Assembly (NCBI RefSeq): GCF_000374865.1
Contig: NZ_KB895461.1
Coordinates: 62,001 to 126,000, forward strand
DNA: 64,000 bases
Direction of reading: 5' to 3'
Source: Arthrobacter sp. 135MFCol5.1
GTDB taxonomy: Bacteria > Actinomycetota > Actinomycetes > Actinomycetales > Micrococcaceae
The notes beneath the pieces are model-generated. The model made no database searches. It was not told the DNA's origin and worked only from the letters and a program-made list of their open reading frames with translations. This document shows, piece by piece, positions 26,045-35,317 of this stretch. The first letter of the stretch is position 1; each line of letters opens with the position of its first letter. The translations under genes and the position numbers were made by a program.

Positions 26045-27637
26045 TCAGTAAGCGCCGGACGGCCGGACGACAGCCCGGAACGTCCGCCAAAGAATCAGGA
26101 GGTCACCGGCAAGGGACCAGTTTTCGACGTAGTAGAGGTCCAGCCGGACCGCTTCCTCCCACGGAAGGTCCGAGCGGCCGTTGATCTGCCAGAGGCCGGT
26201 GATACCCGGCTTGATCAGCAGCCGGCGGTGGGTGTGGCGCTCGTAGCCGCTGACCTCCCGGTCCAGCGGCGGCCGGGGACCCACCATGCTCATGTCGCCC
26301 AGCACCACGTTCCAGAGCTGGGGGAGCTCGTCGAGCGAGTATTTGCGCATCCAGCGGCCGCAGCGGGTCACCCTGGGATCGTCTTTCATCTTGAAGAGCA
26401 CCCCGGCACCCTGGTTTTGCTGGTTCAACCCCGCCAGCCGCGCCTCGGCGTCGACCACCATGGACCGGAACTTGTACATCCCGAAGACGTGGCCGTCCTT
26501 GCCTATCCGGGCCTGCCGGAAAAGGACCGGCCCCGGACTGTCCCGTTTCACGATCAGCGCGAGCACCGCGAGGACCGGTGAGAGCATCAGGAGGGCCGCC
26601 AGCGCCGCGGCCACGTCCATGATCCGCTTCATGGCGTGTTTGGCCCCGCCGTACTGCGGGATGTCCACGTGCATGAGGGGCAGGCCGTCCACCGGCCGCC
26701 AGTGGATGCGGGGACCGGCAACATTGGTCAGCGTCGCTGCGAGGATCAGCTCCGCGGAGGACTCCTCGAGTTTCCAGCCAAGCTCGCGGATGAACCGGTT
26801 GCCGCCCGGCAGGGGGCCGGCGATGATCACGGAGTCAGCGTCCACCAAGCGGACTGTTCGGGCGATGTCGTCCGTGGAGGACAGGACCGGCACCGTGCAG
26901 CCGTCCACCCGCAGTCCTGCGCCGCGGCGTGCCCCCGGAAGGCAGGCGCCGAGAATCTCGTAGACAGCCCCGGACTTGCGGACCTGCTGGACCACGTACC
27001 GGACGTCCTCCGGCTCGCCTACCACCACGGCGCGGGAGAGGTGGCGCCCCTTGGCCTTTTCGGCGGTCAGGCGGCGGCGGAATGCCCGCCGGTTGAGCGT
27101 CAGGGCCGCCAGGCCCAGCGGAAGGGACACGGTCACGAACGCGCTGGCACCATGGATGGAAAAGATCACGGCAGCGAGGGCCAGGAGGCCAAAGATGCGG
27201 AGCGTGGCAGCGGCCACCCGCTTGTACTCGTCAGCGCCGATTCCAAGCACCCTCGGATCCCTGGTGTGGTAGAGCTCCAGCGCCGCCAGCCAGGTTGCCG
27301 TCAGCGCGGCGGCCGCGGCAGCGGCGCCGCCGTCCCTTGGGCCCTCGGGTGAGAAGCCCGCTTCGGAAAGCAGGAATCCGGCATAGGCGGAGAGCATGAC
27401 CACCACCGCGTCAGCGGACCGGAGGAGGTTGGTGTGCCGGTTGATCCAGGCTGCCGTTGCCTTGCGGGGCCGGGCGTGTGCCGCGGGAAGAAAGGGGGCT
27501 GCCGGTGGCAGGGGGAACCGGGTTCCTGCGGCTTCCCCTGCCACCGGCTGCTGTGTTGCCGCCCGCTGTGCAGCAGCGGGCGGAACAAGCCAGTCGAAGG
27601 CTGAACGTCGGGTCCTGACAACTGGTATCTCTGCCAT
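26045..27637 (-). CDS. Polyprenyl glycosylphosphotransferase (WcaJ/CpsE-like), initiating enzyme
   Basis: A 530-residue membrane enzyme expected to transfer a sugar-1-phosphate to undecaprenyl phosphate, starting the glycan. Four N-terminal helices follow a polar stretch of about 75 residues; a Rossmann-like middle domain (VVVGEPEDVRYVV) and a C-terminal catalytic domain follow. The latter has SPGPVLFRQARIG, MYKFRSM, KYSLDELPQLWNV, MVGPRPP and KPGITGLWQ. The ATG at 27637 is chosen because GAGAGGG lies five bases upstream; in-frame codons to 27772 lack homology. It is first in an eight-gene operon reading to 17865. Confidence 0.92.
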   Translation of the reverse strand: MAEIPVVRTRRSAFDWLVPPAAAQRAATQQPVAGEAAGTRFPLPPAAPFLPAAHARPRKATAAWINRHTNLLRSADAVVVMLSAYAGFLLSEAGFSPEGPRDGGAAAAAAALTATWLAALELYHTRDPRVLGIGADEYKRVAAATLRIFGLLALAAVIFSIHGASAFVTVSLPLGLAALTLNRRAFRRRLTAEKAKGRHLSRAVVVGEPEDVRYVVQQVRKSGAVYEILGACLPGARRGAGLRVDGCTVPVLSSTDDIARTVRLVDADSVIIAGPLPGGNRFIRELGWKLEESSAELILAATLTNVAGPRIHWRPVDGLPLMHVDIPQYGGAKHAMKRIMDVAAALAALLMLSPVLAVLALIVKRDSPGPVLFRQARIGKDGHVFGMYKFRSMVVDAEARLAGLNQQNQGAGVLFKMKDDPRVTRCGRWMRKYSLDELPQLWNVVLGDMSMVGPRPPLDREVSGYERHTHRRLLIKPGITGLWQINGRSDLPWEEAVRLDLYYVENWSLAGDLLILWRTFRAVVRPSGAY

Positions 27638-27787
27638 GATCACCCTCTCGGTCGTAGCGCCTGTCCCCTGGCTGTGAAGCAAAACTAGCCGCGGAAAGTC
27701 GGCTTTGAAGGAGGCCGGCGCGGCCTTTGTGGGTCTTGCGAGGGAAGGCTGTGGAAACTGCGGGTACCGCAACTGAAGAAATTTCGC
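27638..27787. promoter_or_regulatory. Upstream region of the reverse glycan operon
   Basis: This 150-base gap separates the LuxR-type regulator's stop from the initiating transferase. It contains TGCGGGTACCGCA (27759-27771), a near-palindrome with overlapping TACC/GGTA half-sites that shares TGCGGGTACC with 4915-4924 upstream of the first glycan gene. No clear terminator separates the regulator from the operon. Confidence 0.35.
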
Positions 27788-30475
27788 CTACAAAACGGGC
27801 AACACGTAGGGTTCCCTGGCGGCCGGTCCCTTGTCCGCCGCGAGGGCGGTGAGCTGGGCCCGGGACTCGACACCAAGCTTTCGGTAGATGGCAGTCAGGC
27901 GCACTTCCACAGTGCGCACAGAGACATACAGCGTGGCCGCAATTTCCTTGTTCCGCATGCCGCGGGCCACCATTTTGGCCAATGAGCGCTCATGGTCTGC
28001 GAGCATCAGCAAGGCCGGGTTGCCCTGCTGCCGGACCGGTTCCACGCGTTCGTCCAGGAGCAGGGCATCCACGTGCTGGGTCCAGGCGTCCGCTCCTGCC
28101 TCGTCGAACATCACCTTTGCCCGGAGCAGGGCGTCCCGTGCGTCGCGCAGCTTGCCAAAGGCGTGGAGCCGCTCCGCGTAGCACATCAGTGTCCTGGCGT
28201 GCTCCAGCATGTGCCCGTTCCGGCCCTGGAGGGCCTGGGAGAAGAGCTGCAGCGATTGTTCGCCGTCGGCCAGCATGGCGCGGCTCCGGGTTACGACCAT
28301 CATCAGCCAGGGGGAACGCAACCCTGCGGAACGGCCCTCGAGGCGCATTAGCGCCTGGGTGGCCTCATGGTGCCGGCCAAGGCGGATGAGCACCTCCACC
28401 AGATCGGCTTCGCACCGCAGGAGGGTGGGGTTGCCGAACCCCATGCCGATCTCGACGGCCCGCGACAACTGGGCAACGGACTCCGCCAGGTCACCGCGCA
28501 GCAAGGCAAAATGCCCTTGGCATGCGGCGAGCTGGGCAGTAAGGGCCGGGTGGCTGTCCGTGCCCGCATAACGGTGGGCCTCGACGGCGTGCGCCTGGGC
28601 ACGTGCGGCATCACCCGTGGCGTAGGCGCGCCAGACCCGGAAGTAGTGCCGTACCCCTCGGTGGTATTTGATCTCCGGTTCGGTGCGGTCCAGGTCGTCG
28701 ATCAGCGTGACTGCGGCGCGGACGTTCCCCGCCCTGATTTCGTTGTCGACTGCCATCAGGGCTGCGGTTTCGCGCCAGTTGACGTGGCCGGGTTCCGCCG
28801 AGCCCCGGAGCATGGCAAAAGCTTCCTGGGCGCTTTCATAGTGCTCGGCGTAGGTCAGTGCCCGGCCTTGGACCAGGAGCCCGGCAACCCGCGCGGTGCC
28901 GGATTGCTCGTACTTGGAGGCAAGGTTCGCGGTATTGCCGCTGATGGATTCCACGAGGGTTGCGGCCCGGCCGGCAATAGCCAGGCACTGTGCGGAAGCG
29001 GAGCCTTTGAAGCCGCTGCCGCACCGGAGGAGTTCGGCCGCGTCCTTCAACTCCCACCGCTCGGCGTAGTAGAGGGCTCCGATGGCCAGCAGGCTCGCCG
29101 CGTAGGCGGGATCGTGCTGGCCGAACTCTTTCACGAGGCGCAGCACCATGCTGGAGCGCACGGCGGCGCCCTGGGCGAACTGGATCTCGAAGGACAGGCC
29201 GGTAAGCCGCAGGATCAGCGCCGGGTTCCGGGTCACCCGCTGCGCCCATTCCAGGTAGCGCCGGGCATAGACAAATTCACCCCGGTTGAACAGGAGTTCC
29301 GCCAGCGTGGTGAGCCGTGCCGCCGTTTCGGCCTCCCAGGGATTGATGGTCAGTGCCCGTTCGATGTACTCCACTGCGAAAACCACCTCGCCGCCGCGGA
29401 TCAGGTCGACGGCGTGCCGGAGCAGCTGGAATGGGGTTTTGCGTTCCAGTGCGGTGAAACTCAGGTGCCACCTGCGGGCGTAGGGGTCGGTGTTGTTGGC
29501 TGCTTCCGCCAGGGCGCGGTGGTTGGCAGTGCGCACCGCAGGGGTCATGGCGTTGAAGACGGCTCCCCTGAGCAATTGGTCGCTAATCCCGAGGTGCGGC
29601 CCGGTGCGCTTGACCAGGCCGGCGCTGAGGAGCTCGTCCACGCTGGTCCACACGTCGTGGTCGATCTTTTCGATCGTGGAAATATCGCTGCGGTAGGACA
29701 GCGCCAGCAGGTCCAGGACGCCGCGGGCGCCGGGGGTCAGCGCACCCACCGCTGACGCGTACTCGGCGTCAAAGCTTCCCACCGATGCGAGCGGGACGGG
29801 CAGGGCGTACTTTCCTTCAGCGTGCCTGTCCATGAGCTGCTTGTAGAGTTCGACGGCGGCAAGTGGGTTGCCGCGGGTGGCTGCGGCCACCGCATGGGCG
29901 GCCGCCGTCGTGGTCCGCTTCGTGGGGATGCTTTCGAGCACCCGCACGGTGTCGCTGTACGTGAGCGGGCCAAGCTGCAGCACGGGCAGGCCGCTGAAAG
30001 GGCCTTCGGGCAGGTCCGCCCGCAGTCCGAAGACCAGGACGACGTCGGTGCCGGCGAGGCGGCGGGCGAGGAACCCGAGGACTTCCTGGCTGCTGTGGTC
30101 CAGCTGGTCGGCGTTGTCGATCACGATTACGGTCCGGGACGACGAACGCTGGTGCAGGCCGTTCAGGAGCATGCCGGACACGGCGGGAACGTTCAGGTCT
30201 CCGGCGGTGTCGCGGAGAAGATCGTCGGCGATCCGGTTGAGGACCGGATCGTCCATATTGTTCAGGAGCGCCGTCAGTCCGGACAGCGGCCAGTCCGATT
30301 CGGCGGCGCTGGCAGCCATGAAGACGGTCCGGTAGTCGGACAAGGTGGGAATTTCTGCAAGCAGGGCTGATTTTCCCGTGCCCCTGTTGCCGGCTATCGC
30401 CAAGGCAGCTTCCTTGGGTCCGCGGACGACGGACAGGATTCGGTCCAGTTCTTTGTTCCGGCCCACAAGCGGCAT
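27788..30475 (-). CDS. LuxR-family ATPase regulator (LAL/MalT-like)
   Basis: An 895-residue regulator. The N-terminal NTPase has Walker A (AGNRGTGKSALL) and Walker B (TVIVIDNADQL), followed by a long helical TPR-like region, and a C-terminal LuxR/GerE helix-turn-helix (MVARGMRNKEIAATLYVSVRTV). It would couple ATP and an unknown ligand to DNA binding. The ATG at 30475 (MPLVGRNKEL) has GGGGAA six bases upstream; earlier in-frame starts at 30487 (ATG) and 30523 (TTG) lack ribosome sites. It lies between two glycan operons in the same orientation as the first, so control of this locus is likely but unproven. Confidence 0.88.
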   Translation of the reverse strand: MPLVGRNKELDRILSVVRGPKEAALAIAGNRGTGKSALLAEIPTLSDYRTVFMAASAAESDWPLSGLTALLNNMDDPVLNRIADDLLRDTAGDLNVPAVSGMLLNGLHQRSSSRTVIVIDNADQLDHSSQEVLGFLARRLAGTDVVLVFGLRADLPEGPFSGLPVLQLGPLTYSDTVRVLESIPTKRTTTAAAHAVAAATRGNPLAAVELYKQLMDRHAEGKYALPVPLASVGSFDAEYASAVGALTPGARGVLDLLALSYRSDISTIEKIDHDVWTSVDELLSAGLVKRTGPHLGISDQLLRGAVFNAMTPAVRTANHRALAEAANNTDPYARRWHLSFTALERKTPFQLLRHAVDLIRGGEVVFAVEYIERALTINPWEAETAARLTTLAELLFNRGEFVYARRYLEWAQRVTRNPALILRLTGLSFEIQFAQGAAVRSSMVLRLVKEFGQHDPAYAASLLAIGALYYAERWELKDAAELLRCGSGFKGSASAQCLAIAGRAATLVESISGNTANLASKYEQSGTARVAGLLVQGRALTYAEHYESAQEAFAMLRGSAEPGHVNWRETAALMAVDNEIRAGNVRAAVTLIDDLDRTEPEIKYHRGVRHYFRVWRAYATGDAARAQAHAVEAHRYAGTDSHPALTAQLAACQGHFALLRGDLAESVAQLSRAVEIGMGFGNPTLLRCEADLVEVLIRLGRHHEATQALMRLEGRSAGLRSPWLMMVVTRSRAMLADGEQSLQLFSQALQGRNGHMLEHARTLMCYAERLHAFGKLRDARDALLRAKVMFDEAGADAWTQHVDALLLDERVEPVRQQGNPALLMLADHERSLAKMVARGMRNKEIAATLYVSVRTVEVRLTAIYRKLGVESRAQLTALAADKGPAAREPYVLPVL

Positions 30476-30778
30476 GGCGTTCCCCATTCGTCGAAGAAGG
30501 AGACCGCATTCTTGCACTGCCAATTTAAGGTTGATTCACGCGCCCCAGCGCGGGTTCATCCGGTATGAGTGAATATAGCCCCGGAATGAACTATTCCACC
30601 ACAGCGTTACCGCTGGATTTCATCAAGATTTGGCACGGAAAATACTCAAGAATGCGTCAGTATGTATTTGGTGCGAAATTTACTTCGCAATTTTTTGTAT
30701 TTCGCCAAACGGCAAGGAGCGGCCCCGGGGCCTGTATGGATCCCCGGAACCGCTTCCCTTATCGCTCGTCGGGTATGC
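30476..30778. other. Non-coding region upstream of the LuxR-type regulator
   Basis: About 300 bases, AT-rich for this genome. On the forward strand it has small hairpins at 30602-30615 and 30672-30689, the latter followed by TTTTTT (30691-30696), which looks like an intrinsic terminator with no gene upstream. A separate imperfect stem at 30718-30754 probably ends the PKD gene. No credible protein is encoded. Confidence 0.5.
30718..30754 (-). terminator. Imperfect hairpin downstream of the PKD protein
   Basis: AGCGG and CCGGGG (30718-30730) pair with CCCCGG and CCGCT (30742-30754), interrupted by a two-base mismatch, 25 bases beyond the stop on the reverse strand. There is no T-run immediately after it. 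Confidence 0.45.
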
Positions 30779-33019
30779 CTAGGCGGCCGGCTTAAGCGCC
30801 GTTCGCCAGGCAACGATCGCGCGGGCGGCACTCAACGTCCAGGTGGCTGTTCCGCTGGCCCCCGCCGTCGCCTGCGGTTTGTCCGCCTGCTCGGCAACCT
30901 GGCCGGCCGCGGCCTCCCAGCGTTCGGTCCAGCCCGATGGCGCGGTGACCACCGGAGCGCTGCAGTCGCAACCCACTCCGCCGATCAGCATGGCGCCGTT
31001 GGTGGCCGTGGTGATGCTGCCCACCGTGATGCTGGTGGCGGAGTAGCTGGTGTCAGCCGCCGTCACCACCGGGCTGTCCAGCGGCGCGGTGTTGTTGACT
31101 CCACGGTATGCCGTGATGCCGCCACCCCATTTTGCCGCTGAACTGAGGGTCCAGTTATAGGTGGCCGGGTCGGCGGTGCCCACCACTTTGTAGAAGGCGT
31201 AAGCCCGTGCTCCGGAGGTGGAGGAACTGTTGATGGACTGCCCGTTGACGATCGCGGTCCAGCCGGCAGGCGCCGTCAGGCCGGGATTGAGGTCCACGGT
31301 GATGGCGGCAACCAGGACGTCACCGGCGGAAGTACCGGCGGGAACTGCCAGCGAAGCCGTGGTCACGGCGGTGCCCGAGTTCGCTGTGTTGGCGTTCACC
31401 ACCGTGATCCCGCCGGATGTCGGCGGTGGTGGTGTGCTGGTGACGCTGATAGTGGCCGTCGCGGAGGACGAACCCGTGCTGTTGGTGGCCGTGAGCTTGG
31501 CGGTGTAGGTGCCGGCCGCCGCGTAGGAATGGGCGGGATTCTGGATTGTTGCCGTGCCGCCGTCGCCAAAGTCCCACGCCCAGGACGTGGGCGTATTCGT
31601 GGACGTGTCCGTGAAGGTGACGTTCAGCGGCGCCGTGCCCGTGGTGGGGTTGGCGGTGAACGATGCCACCGGCGCCTGCCCTGCCGGCGGCGGAGTGCCG
31701 CCCAAGGGCCGGTCGGAGAACCAGTAGCGCTTGGCCACGTTGTCGCTGGCCATGACCACCAGCCCGGTGGTGTTGTTCACGCTCTGCTTGCTGGTGGTGA
31801 CGTCATTGATGTTCGACGACGACGCAGCCTGCATGATCGGTGTGCCGCGCCCCGATCCAAAGACAGGATTGTCCATGGAGGCGGTCTTCTCGTAGATGCT
31901 GCCGGCGACGCCGGAGAACGCGCAGCCGGACACCGACGTGGGCGGTGCCGTGTGGAATGCCCGCACCAGGTTGTTCTGGGTGTCCAGCACGATCTGTGGG
32001 CGGGAGACGCAGTCGCCGGTGGTGGCAATGGTGGACTGGGTGAAGGCGCCGGTGCCCGGCTTGAAGACCAACAGGACCAGCTGCGGAAGTGTCTTGTTGG
32101 AGGACGTGTCATTGAGGCTCGTCTTCACTGCGGCGAACACCCGGCCCGAGGTGTCTGCCTGCAGGGTCTTGAGGTTCAGGTGGTCATCGGCCTGACCGTT
32201 GCCCCTGATTGCCGGCTGGAGTTTCCAGTTGGAGTTGGCGGGCTTTCCGTCGGCGTGCGTGGCCCACCACATCGTGTCGGTCCGCTGGTCGCTCCACATG
32301 ACGCCGATCTGGCCGCCGCCGAATGCCACCACGGCCGAAATGTCATCGGGCGCCGGGTTGGGGCTGGCCACCGGGAGGACGAACGGGGTACCCCACGTTG
32401 CGCCGTTGTTGCTGGAGTAGTTCACGTAGACGGTGTTGGTGAAGCCGGACGTCGAGTTCCCGCCCACCTGCGTCCACGTCGCCCAGATTCCGCCGATGGA
32501 GTCCGCATCGATCGTCATGGATTCACTTGAATTGTTGGTGATCGTGGTGGGAAAACCGCTGTCCAGCGTGTACTTGCCGCCTGAATAGCTGTACCGGTAA
32601 AGCTTTGCCGGCTGGCCGGAAAGTGATGGCTTGGGAGTGCCGTCGGTGCTGACGGTCACCACATGCGAGGCGATGAACAGATGGGTGCCGTCCCAGAACG
32701 TATCCGCGAGGGTGCTGCCCCGGGTGTCGTTCACGACTCCGGAATCCACCCAGCTGTTGGAGGTCCGGTCCAGCCGGTAGATACTCCATCCGGTGCCGGT
32801 CTTCCACATGTCCGCCCACCAGGATCCGTCGTTCCACCACAACTTGCTCTGTGGTTTGTCCGATGTGGGCGGGTTCGCCACCCCGGAGTAGGCCATGCCT
32901 TGGGTGCCGTAAACGGTGTCGGCCACAGCGGCACCGGGTACGCCGAGGATGGAAGCTGCGAGAACGAGTGCGACGACGAGGGCCTGGCCCATCCGATGGG
33001 GGAAGTGTCTGAGCTTCAT
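30779..33019 (-). CDS. Secreted protein with PKD domain, function unknown
   Basis: A 746-residue exported protein. The ATG at 33019 has AGGAG seven bases upstream; the signal peptide ends at AVA-D (33/34). Residues about 35-440 hold repeated Trp/Asp-rich segments (WWNDGSWWADMW, MWSDQRTDTMWWATHADG) resembling a beta-propeller or sialidase-like fold. A PKD domain near 455-535 carries SWAWDFGDGG and HSYAAAGTYT, and a C-terminal Ala/Thr-rich beta domain follows. No membrane anchor or sortase site is visible. It is divergent from the second glycan operon and may bind or modify the surface polymer (inference). Confidence 0.8.
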   Translation of the reverse strand: MKLRHFPHRMGQALVVALVLAASILGVPGAAVADTVYGTQGMAYSGVANPPTSDKPQSKLWWNDGSWWADMWKTGTGWSIYRLDRTSNSWVDSGVVNDTRGSTLADTFWDGTHLFIASHVVTVSTDGTPKPSLSGQPAKLYRYSYSGGKYTLDSGFPTTITNNSSESMTIDADSIGGIWATWTQVGGNSTSGFTNTVYVNYSSNNGATWGTPFVLPVASPNPAPDDISAVVAFGGGQIGVMWSDQRTDTMWWATHADGKPANSNWKLQPAIRGNGQADDHLNLKTLQADTSGRVFAAVKTSLNDTSSNKTLPQLVLLVFKPGTGAFTQSTIATTGDCVSRPQIVLDTQNNLVRAFHTAPPTSVSGCAFSGVAGSIYEKTASMDNPVFGSGRGTPIMQAASSSNINDVTTSKQSVNNTTGLVVMASDNVAKRYWFSDRPLGGTPPPAGQAPVASFTANPTTGTAPLNVTFTDTSTNTPTSWAWDFGDGGTATIQNPAHSYAAAGTYTAKLTATNSTGSSSATATISVTSTPPPPTSGGITVVNANTANSGTAVTTASLAVPAGTSAGDVLVAAITVDLNPGLTAPAGWTAIVNGQSINSSSTSGARAYAFYKVVGTADPATYNWTLSSAAKWGGGITAYRGVNNTAPLDSPVVTAADTSYSATSITVGSITTATNGAMLIGGVGCDCSAPVVTAPSGWTERWEAAAGQVAEQADKPQATAGASGTATWTLSAARAIVAWRTALKPAA

Positions 33020-33396
33020 AAGGGAACTCCTGGGGCATGAGGAAAAGTTCAGGGGACGTATGCCCGTTGGCCCAGAAACAAAGAGCTCAAGCCCCCAAGT
33101 ACCGAGAAGCGTAAGCCTGAACGCCGCCGTGGGCAATGTAGGTGGCTTACCTAAATGGGGGTTTTTGCACTCCCCCTACCTAATGGTTTCGGGCGCGCAG
33201 TAATCCCCTATACCTAATCGGAACGGCAAACACCGAGCCCTCTACTTGCCTAACAGGGGGTAAACCCCGGGTAAAAAGTGAGTACCTACTACTCGTGATA
33301 CCCGGATTAGGTAGGGGGTAGTCTGCCGGGAACGGCCAGAGGATTGGCGATGGGTTGCTGGGGGATCAGCGACCAGACCATGACCGGATCAAGCGT
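33020..33396. promoter_or_regulatory. Divergent regulatory region rich in TACCTAA/TTAGGTA sites
   Basis: About 375 bases between the PKD gene and the second glycan operon. TTACCTAAA lies at 33147-33155, CCCCCTACCTAAT at 33172-33184, CCCCTATACCTAAT at 33205-33218, TACCTAC at 33283-33289 and ATTAGGTAGGGGG at 33306-33318. The second and last are perfect 13-base inverted copies. TACC/GGTA half-sites are typical of NarL/FixJ LuxR domains. Weak alternative start codons of the GT2 gene fall in its right end. Confidence 0.6.
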
Positions 33397-34320
33397 ATGT
33401 GCCGCGGCGAAACCGCCGGCGGCATTGTCCAGAATCCGAACTGTCATGAAGTGGTGAGGCAATTGTCGATTTCGCCCCAACTGCCGGCTTTGTTTTCCCA
33501 GCCGGGACTCTTATTTCCACAAGCTTCAATCAGCGTTGTTATTCCCACGTTGAACGAGGAAAAGAACCTTCCCTGGGTTCTGCGCCGGATGCCCTCTTAC
33601 GTCGATGAAGTGGTGATCGTGGACGGGCGTTCGCAGGACAACACCGTCGAAGTGGCCAAGGCGCTTCGCTCGGACGTCGTGGTGGTCAACGAACCCCGGA
33701 AAGGAAAGGGCGTGGCCCTTCGTTCCGGCTTCGCGGCCGCCAGCGGGGACATCATTGTGATGCTGGATGCCGATGGCAGCATGGATCCGCAGGAGATCGG
33801 GTGGTTCGTGGCGCCCCTCCAGCACGACTTCGATTTCGTCAAGGGATCCCGGCACGTCACCGGCGGCGGGTCCGAAGACCTGACCCGGCTGCGGAAGGCC
33901 GGCAACCGGGCACTGACGGGACTTGCGAACGCTGTCCTGCACAGCAACTATTCGGACCTCTGCTACGGCTACATCGCTTTCCGGCGCGAATGCCTGGAGG
34001 TGCTGGAGCTTGAGTCCGACGGTTTCGAAATCGAAACCGAACTCATCGTCCGGGCCGCCAAGGCGGGACTGCGGATCGCCGAGGTCCCCAGCCTGGAGCT
34101 GGACAGGATCTCCGGCGCCTCCAACCTGCAGACGTTCCGCGACGGGTGGCGCGTGCTGCACACCCTGGCCCGGGAATGCGCCGTGTGGGAGGCTCCCACA
34201 GCCGGAGCACGCCCCGAGGCCCTCCGCCGCGTGAAGTACACCTACTCCAACGTCCGCTTCCCGCGCCTGCCCGTGGACCCGCACAGCGTCCTTACTCCGG
34301 CGGTGAGCCACCATGCTTGA
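33397..34320 (+). CDS. Family 2 glycosyltransferase (dolichol-phosphate-mannose-synthase-like)
   Basis: A 307-residue cytosolic GT-A enzyme. VVIPTLNEEKNLP begins the fold, VIVDGRSQDNT is the nucleotide region and MLDADGSMDP carries the DXD metal motif. CYGYIAFRRECLEVL and FEIETELIVRAAKAG are typical of the DPM1/polyprenyl-phosphate sugar synthase subgroup, so it may make a lipid-phosphate sugar donor. The ATG at 33397 is the most likely start, though its ribosome site is weak; TTG at 33355 and GTG at 33451 are alternatives. It leads the forward operon and overlaps the next gene by eight bases. Confidence 0.82.
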   Translation: MCRGETAGGIVQNPNCHEVVRQLSISPQLPALFSQPGLLFPQASISVVIPTLNEEKNLPWVLRRMPSYVDEVVIVDGRSQDNTVEVAKALRSDVVVVNEPRKGKGVALRSGFAAASGDIIVMLDADGSMDPQEIGWFVAPLQHDFDFVKGSRHVTGGGSEDLTRLRKAGNRALTGLANAVLHSNYSDLCYGYIAFRRECLEVLELESDGFEIETELIVRAAKAGLRIAEVPSLELDRISGASNLQTFRDGWRVLHTLARECAVWEAPTAGARPEALRRVKYTYSNVRFPRLPVDPHSVLTPAVSHHA

Positions 34321-35317
34321 TCGCATGAAACCCCTTTCCGTGACGGTGGTGATCTGCGCGTACACGTCGGCGCGGTGGGGGATGTTGCTCGATGTCATCG
34401 AGTCGGTGCGCCAGCAAACCCTGGCCCCGGACCAGGTGCTGGTGGTGGTTGACCATAACGAGGACCTGTACGAGAGGCTGGTCGAGATCGTCGACGACGT
34501 CACCGTGGTGGAGAGCACCGGGCAGGCCGGTCTGTCCGGGGCACGCAATACCGGCGTCGGGCTCGCTGAGTCGGACATTGTCGCCTTCCTTGACGACGAT
34601 GCCGAGGCAGCGCCGGACTGGCTCGAGCGCCTGGTGGCGCTGTACGACGATCCGGACGTTTTGGCCGTGGGCGGCAAGGTGGTCCCGCTGTGGGAGGCCG
34701 GCCGGCCGGGCTATTTCGCGGAGGAACTTGATTGGATCGTGGGCTGCAGTCACCGGGGCATGCCGCGGGTGGCCTCCGAAGTCCGCAACGTCATCGGTGC
34801 CAACATGTCCTTCCGGCTCGAGGTCCTGCGCCAAGTAGGCGGATTCAACCTCTCGCTGGGACGCAAGGGCACCTTGCCGCTGGGCTGTGAGGAGACCGAA
34901 ATCTGCATCCGCTCCCAGATGGGGTCGCCCGGCTCGCGCATCGTGTACGAACCGGCGGCGCTGGTCCACCACCACGTCCCCGCCTCCCGCGGAACGTTGC
35001 GGTACATGATGTCCCGCTCCTGGTCCGAAGGGCTCTCCAAAGCCCAGGTCAGCCAGTTGGTGGGCCACAAACGGGCCCTCGGGCCCGAGCGCCGGTACGT
35101 GCGCAGCGTCCTTCCGCGGGCGGTGTTCACCGGGCTGCGTTCCTGGGGCCGCGACGGCAGCGCCGACGGGCTGGGCCGTGCGGGGGCCGTGATTGCGGTG
35201 CTTGCCTGCACTGCGGCCGGGTACTTCCAAGGGCGCCGCCTCCAACACTGGACGGGCCCCGATGAGGCGGACGACGCCCTGGTTCCGGCCGGCGGTCAGT
35301 GGAGGGAAGTGCAATGA
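34313..35317 (+). CDS. Family 2 glycosyltransferase
   Basis: A 334-residue GT-A enzyme. TVVICAYTSARWGMLLDVI opens the fold, LSGARNTGVGLAES and AFLDDDAEAAP (DXD) follow, and VIGANMSFRLEVLRQVGGF plus CEETEICIR complete the acceptor side. The start ATG lies eight bases inside the previous gene and its stop overlaps the next ATG (ATGA), so the three GT2 genes form one translationally coupled block. It probably adds one sugar of the repeat; donor and linkage are not readable from sequence. Confidence 0.87.
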   Translation: MLDRMKPLSVTVVICAYTSARWGMLLDVIESVRQQTLAPDQVLVVVDHNEDLYERLVEIVDDVTVVESTGQAGLSGARNTGVGLAESDIVAFLDDDAEAAPDWLERLVALYDDPDVLAVGGKVVPLWEAGRPGYFAEELDWIVGCSHRGMPRVASEVRNVIGANMSFRLEVLRQVGGFNLSLGRKGTLPLGCEETEICIRSQMGSPGSRIVYEPAALVHHHVPASRGTLRYMMSRSWSEGLSKAQVSQLVGHKRALGPERRYVRSVLPRAVFTGLRSWGRDGSADGLGRAGAVIAVLACTAAGYFQGRRLQHWTGPDEADDALVPAGGQWREVQ

